A DNA stretch of 28,421 nt from JANXQG01 sp037147235 (GTDB lineage: Bacteria > Planctomycetota > Planctomycetia > Pirellulales > Thermoguttaceae), in assembly GCA_037147235.1 (NCBI GenBank), contig JBAWVO010000046.1:1-28421 (forward strand). Reading direction: 5' to 3'. The position numbers were made by a program, and so were the translations under genes. Positions within the stretch are counted from its first letter, which is position 1, and each line of letters begins with the position of its first letter. This document shows positions 22,216-28,421 of the stretch, in pieces. Below the pieces are notes generated by a model that saw nothing but the letters and a program-made list of their open reading frames with translations, did no database searches and was not told where the DNA came from.

Positions 22216-23373
22216 TTGACACAACTTGCAAAGCTCGCACTGGAAGATGGCACGGTATTTACGGGTAAATCTTTCGGGGCAAATGGCGAAGTCGACGGTG
22301 AAGTGTGCTTTAACACGTCGATGACCGGATATCAAGAGATCCTCACGGATCCAAGCTATCGGGGCCAAATTGTCACGATGACCTATCCGGAAATCGGCAA
22401 CTACGGCGTGAACGCCGAGGACGTCGAAAGCCACAAGCCGCATCTAGCCGGGTTCATCGTTCGTGAGCAGAGCCGGCGGGCGAGCAATTTTCGCGCCGAG
22501 GGTCAACTGCACGAGTATCTCGCCCGCTATGGAATCGTCGGCATGGAGGGTATCGACACCCGGGCACTGGTGCGTCGTATTCGTATTCGCGGTGCGATGA
22601 AGGGCATTCTTTCGACGATCGATCTCGACGATGCCCGTTTGGTGGCCAAAGCCAACGCCAGTCCAGGCTTGATCGGCCGCGATTTGGTGCGTGAAGTCAT
22701 TCCGGAGAAGCCGGTCCAATGGAACGAGGGCCTAAGTCCTTGGGCACGACTTGGTCACCTTCTCCCACTGGGAGAGGGCCAGGGTGAGGGGGCGTCTCGC
22801 GAGTTGCCGGCCGGCAGCCCACACGTCGTTGCTCTGGATTACGGCATGAAGTGGAACATCGCCCGACATCTTTTCGACATGGGTTGCCGCGTGACGATTC
22901 TGCCTGGCACGGCCACAGCCGATGATGTGTTGGCCTGCCAGCCCGACGGCGTGTTTCTTTCCAATGGACCTGGAGATCCGGAACCCTTGACTTACGCTCA
23001 ACAGACGATTCGTGACCTTTTGGGCAAGAAGCCGATTTTTGGCATCTGCCTGGGCCATCAGTTGCTTGCGCTGGCCTGTGGGGCAAAGACCTACAAGCTC
23101 AAATTCGGCCATCGCGGGGCGAACCAGCCTGTGATGAACCAGGTTACGGGACGTGTTGAGATCACCACCCAGAACCACGGGTTTTCCGTTGCCGGCGATT
23201 CACTGCCTGCCGATCTGGAAGTGACCCACGTGAATCTCAACGACAACACGATCGAGGGTATGCGGCATCGCAATCTTGCCGCCTTTAGCGTGCAATATCA
23301 CCCCGAGGCCTCTGCCGGCCCGCACGACAGCAGTTATTTGTTCGATCAGTTTCGCGAGATGTTGCCGAAGTGA
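22216..23373 (+). CDS. carA: carbamoyl-phosphate synthase small subunit
   Basis: This 385-residue protein is the glutaminase subunit that releases ammonia from glutamine for the large subunit CarB, feeding pyrimidine and arginine synthesis. The N-terminal domain is typical: LALEDGTVFTGKSFGA, GEVCFNTSMTGYQEILTDPSY. The C-terminal class I amidotransferase domain has the catalytic triad C278 in GICLGHQLLALA, and H362 and E364 in YHPEAS. It starts with TTG. No carB lies in the window. The linker between the domains (residues ~181-192, LLPLGEGQGEG) is encoded by a palindromic repeat of a type found otherwise outside genes, with a second copy just after the stop. Confidence 0.96.
   Translation: MTQLAKLALEDGTVFTGKSFGANGEVDGEVCFNTSMTGYQEILTDPSYRGQIVTMTYPEIGNYGVNAEDVESHKPHLAGFIVREQSRRASNFRAEGQLHEYLARYGIVGMEGIDTRALVRRIRIRGAMKGILSTIDLDDARLVAKANASPGLIGRDLVREVIPEKPVQWNEGLSPWARLGHLLPLGEGQGEGASRELPAGSPHVVALDYGMKWNIARHLFDMGCRVTILPGTATADDVLACQPDGVFLSNGPGDPEPLTYAQQTIRDLLGKKPIFGICLGHQLLALACGAKTYKLKFGHRGANQPVMNQVTGRVEITTQNHGFSVAGDSLPADLEVTHVNLNDNTIEGMRHRNLAAFSVQYHPEASAGPHDSSYLFDQFREMLPK
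22758..22791. repeat. palindromic repeat (family D) in frame inside carA
   Basis: The segment has the hairpin TCTCCCACTGGGAGA at its left part followed by GGGCCAGGGTGAGGGG. Read in reverse it matches the element at 23425-23463 in base order (CCCTCACC...CCCTCTCCC...GGGAGA). It encodes residues ~181-192 of CarA, at the join of its two domains. Confidence 0.8.
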
Positions 23374-23424
23374 TACGGACTCCCTCTTCCCGGCACCACG
23401 GTGATCACCACCGCAATCACCGTG

Positions 23425-23463
23425 CCCTCACCCCCTGCCCCTCTCCCGCGTACGGGAGAGGGG
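23425..23463. repeat. palindromic repeat (family D) after carA, possible two-way terminator
   Basis: An 11-bp perfect stem CCCCTCTCCCG / CGGGAGAGGGG (23438-23448 / 23453-23463) with a CGTA loop, preceded by CCCTCACCCCCTG. It lies between the convergent carA and mbfA-like genes. It lacks a T-run on either side, so as a terminator it would be unusual. Confidence 0.75.
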
Positions 23464-23472
23464 AGCTAGGTC

Positions 23473-24474
23473 TTATGCATTACCGATAAGAATACCGGCG
23501 AGAAATACCAATATCCCTCCGCCCAAGACCTGAATGATGGTAGGTAGAAACGGGCTGTCCATGTAGTGATTGCGGATCCACGCGATCAGAACCAACTCGA
23601 TCCCGACCACGGCCGTGGCCACCGATGTGGCGAGCCAGAAGTTCGGAATTAGATAGGGGAGCGCATGCCCGATCGCGCCGGCAAAGGTCATCAATGCGCA
23701 GACCACGCCGCGGAGGTAGGGTCGGCCGCGGCCGGTCAGGCTGCCGTCGTCAGAAAGGGCCTCGGCAAACCCCATACTAATGGCTGCACCCACGGCAGCC
23801 GCCAGCCCGACGAGGAATGTCGGCATCGTCGGCACGCTGCCTGGTAGATGAGTCGGATCGCTGAACCACATTTTATGCGTGGCAAAAGCCGCAGCAAAGA
23901 GCGGGGCCAGCGTCGAGACGGAGCCGTCCATCAGGCCTACCAAGCCCGGCTGGATGACCTGCATCACGAAGAGCTGCCGGGCTACGCGGGCTTCGGCCGC
24001 GTGTTCGTCTTGCGGTTGGCCTTCGGGTGCCAGATTCGCCGATCTGGCTTCGTGGTGTCGCTCTTCTTCGGCGAGGTCGCCCAGCAGTTGGCGCAGCTCG
24101 GCGTCGGTCGTGGTCAATGCGGCTTTGCTATAAAAACGGCCCGTTTCCAGCTCCATCAAGGCGACATAGCTACGAATTCGGGCGATGTCCCAAGGCTGAA
24201 TCGCGGATATCGAACCGCGGCGGACAAAGCCTTTGATGTCCTCGCGATGGATAAGGGGAATTTCTTCACCGTGTCGGCGGCGAAACAGGTCAACCAAACG
24301 GTGCCGATGCCCATCCTCCTCGCCACGCATGGCGTCCAACTCGGCCGCAGCTTTCGGGTAGTTGGGGCGCAACAATCGGGCGAATTCCTGGAGAATTCGC
24401 GAGTCCTCTTCTTCCAGAGAAATAGCCAGTGCGAGAACCTCAACCGGCGACAAGTCCTTGAATGATCGCTTCAT
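23473..24474 (-). CDS. mbfA: membrane-bound ferritin / VIT-family iron transporter (MbfA-like)
   Basis: This 333-residue protein joins a ferritin-like (erythrin) domain (~1-150) to a VIT1/CCC1 membrane domain (~165-333). The first has the di-iron ligands in order: E22 in SLEEEDSR, E53xxH56 (GEEDGH), E108 (LMELETGRF) and E138xxH141 (EEERHH). The second has QPGLVGLMDGSVSTLAPLFAAA, ISMGFAEALSD and several membrane helices. In Agrobacterium and Bradyrhizobium MbfA exports iron and is repressed by Irr/low iron. The frame is open to a GTG at 24534, but the ATG at 24474 (MKRSFKDLSPVEVL) is the typical family start. It is divergent from the pyrophosphatase gene with a nested palindrome between them. 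Confidence 0.9.
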   Translation of the reverse strand: MKRSFKDLSPVEVLALAISLEEEDSRILQEFARLLRPNYPKAAAELDAMRGEEDGHRHRLVDLFRRRHGEEIPLIHREDIKGFVRRGSISAIQPWDIARIRSYVALMELETGRFYSKAALTTTDAELRQLLGDLAEEERHHEARSANLAPEGQPQDEHAAEARVARQLFVMQVIQPGLVGLMDGSVSTLAPLFAAAFATHKMWFSDPTHLPGSVPTMPTFLVGLAAAVGAAISMGFAEALSDDGSLTGRGRPYLRGVVCALMTFAGAIGHALPYLIPNFWLATSVATAVVGIELVLIAWIRNHYMDSPFLPTIIQVLGGGILVFLAGILIGNA

Positions 24475-24600
24475 GACGGTATAGCCTACTCCATCTCCGA
24501 TTAGAAACCAAGGTTCTCTGCGCCAAACAAACACAAATTCATGGAATTAATAGGCCGCAACGTACTAATCATATGGATGGGTGCATTAGCGGGTGACTGC

Positions 24601-24643
24601 ATTTAACCCTTTTGTGGGGAAACATTCCCCATTATCGTTAAAT
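24601..24643. promoter_or_regulatory. nested palindrome between divergent mbfA-like and hppA genes
   Basis: Inner arms TGGGGAA (24615-24621) and TTCCCCA (24625-24631) and outer arms ATTTAAC (24601-24607) and GTTAAAT (24637-24643) are both perfect. It lies 120 bases before the hppA start and 127 bases before the mbfA start. A regulator-binding site or a leader hairpin are both possible. It does not closely match a classical Fur box. Confidence 0.45.
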
Positions 24644-24762
24644 TTACCAGAAACCCGCTCTCCTTTGTCGAAAAAAGCCCGGTTGACCTCTTGCTAGCTC
24701 AAGGTGGGCAGGGTAAAATCTTGGGTTTAATTAAGTTCGGTTTTCCACAAGAGGAGTTTAGG

Positions 24763-27447
24763 ATGCGCAGTTTGTTGGGATCAAAGAACCCTGGACACCG
24801 GCCAGCACGGAGACGTTTTGGCCGCGTGCCCACCATTGGGTTGGTTTTGCTCTGTTTGAGTTTTGCTGGGGGCGGCATCTGGTTGACGATGAACGACCAG
24901 GCGATGGCAAGTGCAAGTACGGCGGATTCGGCCAATCCGACTAAGCCGGCCGCTTCCGGGGAGGGGCACGAGAAGTTCGTATGGTTCGAGCCGCTGACGA
25001 ACGTCGCCAAGTACAACGAGATGGAGCGGTATTCGCTGTTTGCGGTCCTCGGCGTGGCCGTGGCCGGCCTGTTCTACGCCCTCTTGCTGGTCGGCCAAGT
25101 CATCAAGGCCGATAAGGGAACGCCGCGGATGCAGGAAATTGCCGCCGCGGTGCGTGAAGGGGCCAATGCCTATCTTGTCGCCCAGTTTCGCAAGATCGTA
25201 CCGCTGATCCTTGTCATCACCGTCCTGCTGTTCTTTACCAAGTGGGGCCATTGGGAATTCGCGTTCGGCCGCTCCGGCGCTTTTCTCGTGGGCTCGGTCT
25301 TTAGCGCGCTGGTCGGTTTATGTGGCATGATGCTGGCCACGACCGGCAACCTCCGCGTAGCAGCCGCAGCCCGCCACAGTTATGGCGAGGCGATGCAGCT
25401 TGGCTACCGCACCGGCACGGTCACCGGCATGTTGACCGATGGCCTGGGGCTGTTGGGCGGCACCTGCATCTTTTTAATCTACGGCGAGCAGGCCTATGAG
25501 GCCCTGCTGGGCTTCGGCTTCGGCGGCACGCTGCTGGCCCTGTTCATGCGTGTTGGCGGCGGTATTTATACCAAGGCGGCCGACGTTGGTGCCGACCTCG
25601 TCGGCAAGGTGGAAGCCGGTATTCCGGAAGATGATCCCCGCAACGCGGCCACGATCGCCGACAACGTGGGCGACAACGTCGGTGACTGCGCCGGTATGGC
25701 AGCCGACATTTTTGAAAGCTATGAAGTGACGATCGTCGCGGCGATGATCCTCGGTCTGGCCAGTTTCGGCCACAAGGGCGTGATTTTCCCGCTTCTGGTC
25801 CGCGGCATCGGCGTGCTGGGTTCGATCATCAGCACCTATACGGTGAAAGCCGGTCCCAACGACACCTCCGACACCGCCCTGAAGAGCGTTCACCGCGGCT
25901 TCTGGATCGGTTCGGCGATCTCCGTGGTCGGGTTCGTGGTGCTAGGAATGTTCTACTTAAGGTTTAGCCCCGAGTACTTCCTGCAGTATCCGCAGGCGGT
26001 TGCCGGCTTCTTGAATTCGGACCTCAAGTTCGATTTGAACCAATGGTTCATGGTCGCTGGTGCCGATATTCGGCCGATCCTTACCTGTTTCATCGGCATC
26101 GTGCTGGCGATCGTGTTGAACAAGCTCACGAGCTACTACACCCACACAACCCATCCGCCGGTGAAGACCTTGGTGCGTGCCTGTCAGACGGGCCACGCCA
26201 CGAACATCATCCAAGGCTTTGCCGTGGGTTATGAATCGGCCGTGATGGTTACGCTCGTATTGGCGACTGCCATTGCCATGTCGGTCTTCTGTTATCACGG
26301 CAGTTCTCCGATATTCATTGCCTATGGCGTGGCCATGGCGGGTATCGGCATGTTGACCCTGACGGGCAACACCATCTCCATGGACGTTTTCGGGCCTGTG
26401 GCCGACAATGCCAACGGCATCGGCGAAATGGGCTATAACAAGGACACCAACGGCCAAGACCTCAAGGCTGGCCAACCCGACTACATGGCACCCGCGGACT
26501 ACAATCGAGCACGCCAGATCCTGGCCGACCTCGACGCCGTGGGCAACACCACGAAGGCCGAGACCAAGGGCATCGCCATCGGTTCGGCCGTGATTGCGGC
26601 CGTATCGATGTTCGCTAGCTTCATCGCTACGCTGGCGATGGGGTCGGAAGACCAGATCGTCAATATGTCAACGGAGAAGTATCACGAGTTCGCCAGCAAA
26701 CTTACGGTAGCCGATCCGATGGTGCTGATCGGTCTATTGATCGGCGGCGTTGTGCCTTGGTTGTTCAGCTCAATGCTCATCCGTGCGGTGGGACGTGCAG
26801 CCTTCTACATCATCAATGAGTGCCGCATCCAGTTCCGCGACAAGGAAATCTGGGCCGGCACGAAGAAGCCCGATTACGGCCGCGTGGTCGATATCTGCAC
26901 CAGTGCTGCCCAGGAAGAATTGATCGGTCCGGCGGTTCTGGCGGTTATCAGTCCGATCCTTGTCGGTGTGCTTCTGGGACCGTATGCCTTGGGTGGCTTC
27001 CTGGCTGGCATGATTGTCTCGGGCGTGATGCTCGGGGTTTTCATGGCCAACGCGGGCGGTGCCTGGGACAACGCCAAGAAGATGATTGAAGACGAACCGA
27101 AGGATGCGACCCACGGCAAGGGATCGGAGAAGCACAAGGCGGCTGTCACCGGCGACACGGTCGGCGATCCGCTGAAGGATACGGCCGGTCCCGCCATTAA
27201 CCCGCTGGTCAAGGTTATGAACATGGTCGCCATGCTCTCGCTCACCAGCGTCGTACTCAAGTACAATATGGCAGGCGTCAAGAGTTCGCTGACAGGGTTG
27301 GAGCCGAACATCTGGATCGGCGCCGTCATCGCCATCGTGTGCGTGTTCTTGATCGTCTGGGCTATCAGGAAGTCGAACACCGAGAGTGCCGAGATGAAGG
27401 CAATCCACGCATCCATGGAAGAAGACAGCAACACGGCTGCCCATTGA
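24763..27447 (+). CDS. hppA: membrane-bound proton-translocating pyrophosphatase
   Basis: The 894-residue protein is an M-PPase, coupling pyrophosphate hydrolysis to ion pumping across the inner membrane. The substrate site DVGADLVGKVE starts at D274, followed by DDPRNAATIADNVGDNVGDCAGMAADIFESYE; the C-terminal GDPLKDTAGPAINPLVKVMN is also diagnostic. At the residue that separates K+-dependent (Ala) from K+-independent (Lys) enzymes, GNTTKA has K598, so this should be a K+-independent H+ pump. About 16 membrane segments are expected. The first ~115 residues hold a membrane segment (~26-44) and a Ser/Ala-rich stretch before the family core, an extension beyond most bacterial members. GAGGAG at 24751-24756 fixes the ATG at 24763. 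Two terminators follow. Confidence 0.96.
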   Translation: MRSLLGSKNPGHRPARRRFGRVPTIGLVLLCLSFAGGGIWLTMNDQAMASASTADSANPTKPAASGEGHEKFVWFEPLTNVAKYNEMERYSLFAVLGVAVAGLFYALLLVGQVIKADKGTPRMQEIAAAVREGANAYLVAQFRKIVPLILVITVLLFFTKWGHWEFAFGRSGAFLVGSVFSALVGLCGMMLATTGNLRVAAAARHSYGEAMQLGYRTGTVTGMLTDGLGLLGGTCIFLIYGEQAYEALLGFGFGGTLLALFMRVGGGIYTKAADVGADLVGKVEAGIPEDDPRNAATIADNVGDNVGDCAGMAADIFESYEVTIVAAMILGLASFGHKGVIFPLLVRGIGVLGSIISTYTVKAGPNDTSDTALKSVHRGFWIGSAISVVGFVVLGMFYLRFSPEYFLQYPQAVAGFLNSDLKFDLNQWFMVAGADIRPILTCFIGIVLAIVLNKLTSYYTHTTHPPVKTLVRACQTGHATNIIQGFAVGYESAVMVTLVLATAIAMSVFCYHGSSPIFIAYGVAMAGIGMLTLTGNTISMDVFGPVADNANGIGEMGYNKDTNGQDLKAGQPDYMAPADYNRARQILADLDAVGNTTKAETKGIAIGSAVIAAVSMFASFIATLAMGSEDQIVNMSTEKYHEFASKLTVADPMVLIGLLIGGVVPWLFSSMLIRAVGRAAFYIINECRIQFRDKEIWAGTKKPDYGRVVDICTSAAQEELIGPAVLAVISPILVGVLLGPYALGGFLAGMIVSGVMLGVFMANAGGAWDNAKKMIEDEPKDATHGKGSEKHKAAVTGDTVGDPLKDTAGPAINPLVKVMNMVAMLSLTSVVLKYNMAGVKSSLTGLEPNIWIGAVIAIVCVFLIVWAIRKSNTESAEMKAIHASMEEDSNTAAH

Positions 27448-27482
27448 TCCGAGGGTGATCTTGGTCACGGATTGAAAAGAAG

Positions 27483-27515
27483 ACACGGGCGGCGGGTAAA
27501 ACCTGCCGCCCGTGT
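27483..27515 (+). terminator. hppA terminator hairpin
   Basis: ACACGGGCGGC (27483-27493) pairs perfectly with GCCGCCCGTGT (27505-27515), followed by TGGTTTATT. It lies 36 bases after the hppA stop. The T-tract is weak but the stem is very strong. Confidence 0.75.
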
Positions 27516-27589
27516 TGGTTTATTGTAGCCGCCCCCTGTTGTTGCAGGTCTCCGACCCGTTGTGGCCGTTCTCTGACCGAGCCACGCAG

Positions 27590-27634
27590 CCGACCGAAGG
27601 TCTCTCATGCCGAGAGACCTCCGGTCGGGCTTTT
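27590..27634 (+). terminator. strong intrinsic terminator
   Basis: A 17-bp stem with one mismatch (27590-27606 / 27612-27628, CCGACCG...CGGTCGG) with a 5-base loop is followed by GCTTTTCT. It is the best terminator in the window. The 453-base gap 27448-27900 holds this, the hppA hairpin, a smaller GC-rich hairpin near 27690-27710 (GCGACGGC TT GCCGCCGC) and otherwise no gene that I can support. Confidence 0.85.
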
Positions 27635-27900
27635 CTGGGGGGGTAGAGGCCCGTGCTGAACGGGGAATGGAATGTCTACGCATTTGGAGTGCGACGGCTT
27701 GCCGCCGCTTTTCAAAACGCGCCGCGCGCGGGAAAATGGTGGGAAGGATGAAAGTGGGAAAATCCTTGGCTTGCGAAACGAGATCGACGCAGCATATAAT
27801 CAAGGATACCGTGGAACGCTTCGCTTGCTGAAAGTCGAATCCATCGGAGGCAATTTCACGAGAGAAACACTGCGGTGTCCTGCCAAGGAGAGACAGTTTC

Positions 27901-28086
27901 ATGAAGTTCAGCGAACTTGTTCGACTCCTTGTGCAAAACGGTTTTGTGATTATCAAGGAGAAGGGATCGATTCGATACTACGGAAAAACCGGCTGGCCGA
28001 GATTGATCCGGGTTGATTACCACGGTTCCAAAGAAGTGCCCTCGGGTACGTGTAACAGCATTTTGAAGGCAGCAGGCTTGAAATAG
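27901..28086 (+). CDS. hicA: HicA-like toxin, catalytic histidine replaced
   Basis: This 61-residue protein has the HicA double-stranded RNA-binding-like fold pattern: KFSELVRLLVQNGFVIIKEKGS, then LIRVDYHGSKEVPSGTCNSILKAAGLK, with the typical closing HGxKEVPxGTxxSILKAAG. HicA toxins cleave mRNA, and use a conserved histidine in a GSH motif; here the motif reads GSIRYY. The usual first histidine is therefore isoleucine, and H41 of DYHGSK is the only histidine left. AAGGAG at 27885-27890 gives a ribosome site. It is 16 bases ahead of the antitoxin gene, so the operon is toxin first, as usual for HicAB. It may be an inactive toxin or one with another chemistry. Confidence 0.82.
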   Translation: MKFSELVRLLVQNGFVIIKEKGSIRYYGKTGWPRLIRVDYHGSKEVPSGTCNSILKAAGLK

Positions 28087-28102
28087 CGGGAGGGAACGAC
28101 CA

Positions 28103-28354
28103 ATGATTGACTTACCATATTCCCTGATTATTGAGGCTACGGAAGAGCCCGATTTCTTCGGGTTTTATTCGCCTGATCTTGATGGCTTTACCGGCATCGG
28201 CCATTCGATTGAGGATTGTCTTTATCAGGCCCGCTGGGCCATGAAGGAGCACACGGCACTGCTTGCGTCACAACGCCTGAAGGTGCCATCTCCTAATAGG
28301 AATCCAAAGATCACTATCCAAAACGCTAAAGAGCCGGCCACGGCCTTGAGTTGA
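28103..28354 (+). CDS. hicB: HicB-like antitoxin
   Basis: The 83-residue protein matches the HicB fold: the strand-rich start YSLIIEATEEPDFFGFYSPDLDGFTGIGHSIEDCLYQARWAMKEHTALL resembles the partial RNase-H-like domain of HicB antitoxins (xAxxPDLPGxxxxGxTxEEAxxxxxxAI), followed by a short tail with VPSPNRNP. It lacks a clear DNA-binding domain after the fold, so it may rely on another repressor. It would inhibit the toxin encoded 16 bases upstream. GGGAGG lies 8 bases before the ATG. Beyond its stop, the last 67 bases of the window show nothing. Confidence 0.8.
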   Translation: MIDLPYSLIIEATEEPDFFGFYSPDLDGFTGIGHSIEDCLYQARWAMKEHTALLASQRLKVPSPNRNPKITIQNAKEPATALS

Positions 28355-28421
28355 CAGCCTTCTCCTACTAAGCGACCGCGCAAAAATAACTTGAACAAAT
28401 TCCTATTGGTCGTTTTGATGG

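Noticed and set aside
23848..24465. Plus-strand frame (205 residues) opposite the mbfA-like gene
   Set aside because: Shadow of the ferritin-like domain, whose iron ligands are all intact on the minus strand.
24601..24643. Classical Fur box
   Set aside because: The palindrome does not match the GATAATGATAATCATTATC pattern well enough.
27607..27831. Short plus-strand frame after the strong terminator
   Set aside because: It begins inside the terminator hairpin, has no ribosome site and no recognisable sequence.

Overview
The window looks like a chromosomal segment of a planctomycete, probably of the Pirellula type. This is an inference from GC-rich coding DNA, weak or absent Shine-Dalgarno sites at many genes, the gene families present, and intergenic DNA full of short palindromes and 7-nt tandem repeats. 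No rRNA, tRNA, CRISPR array, phage or IS transposase gene was seen.

Layout. 1-2215: the 3' end of an ADP-forming acyl-CoA synthetase-like gene, a YkgJ-type cysteine-cluster protein, a ParDE-type toxin-antitoxin pair on the minus strand, and a lone response-regulator receiver domain. 2428-6886: housekeeping genes on the plus strand: rpmG, recJ, an isoaspartyl methyltransferase, a degenerate GalU-like nucleotidyltransferase and a cytoplasmic cyclophilin. 6911-9661: one long gene joining a glycerolipid acyltransferase, an acyl-carrier domain and an AMP-forming acyl ligase. 9915-17599: a surface-polysaccharide cluster with a priming sugar transferase, an O-antigen ligase/polymerase, a Wzz-like chain-length protein without a kinase, a CelD/BioF2-type acetyltransferase, a NodB deacetylase and a GT4 glycosyltransferase. 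17752-19424: a PlsC-like acyltransferase followed by CdsA, two successive steps toward CDP-diacylglycerol. 19421-21939: two exported proteins, a peptidase-MA-like zinc protease (minus) and a membrane-anchored trypsin-like protease. 22216-27447: carA, a membrane-bound ferritin/VIT iron exporter (mbfA-like, minus) and a membrane proton pyrophosphatase. 27590-28354: a strong terminator and a HicAB-type toxin-antitoxin pair.

The most unusual material is repetitive. (1) Heptanucleotide tandem arrays of differing unit sequence lie in the spacers just upstream of three start codons (pcm-like, O-antigen ligase, deacetylase), none of which has a visible Shine-Dalgarno. (2) A palindromic repeat family with core GTAGCAGGCACA occurs as a pair inside the acyltransferase/ligase reading frame, where it is translated, once inside a separate 100-bp inverted-repeat element, and once as a fragment. 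(3) A second palindromic family lies in frame inside the carA interdomain linker and again as a hairpin just after carA. (4) Two more palindrome families lie at 2653/17597 and 14130. Together these suggest a population of small non-autonomous or REP-like elements that tolerate or exploit insertion into coding linkers. I cannot tell from one window whether they are mobile or already catalogued.
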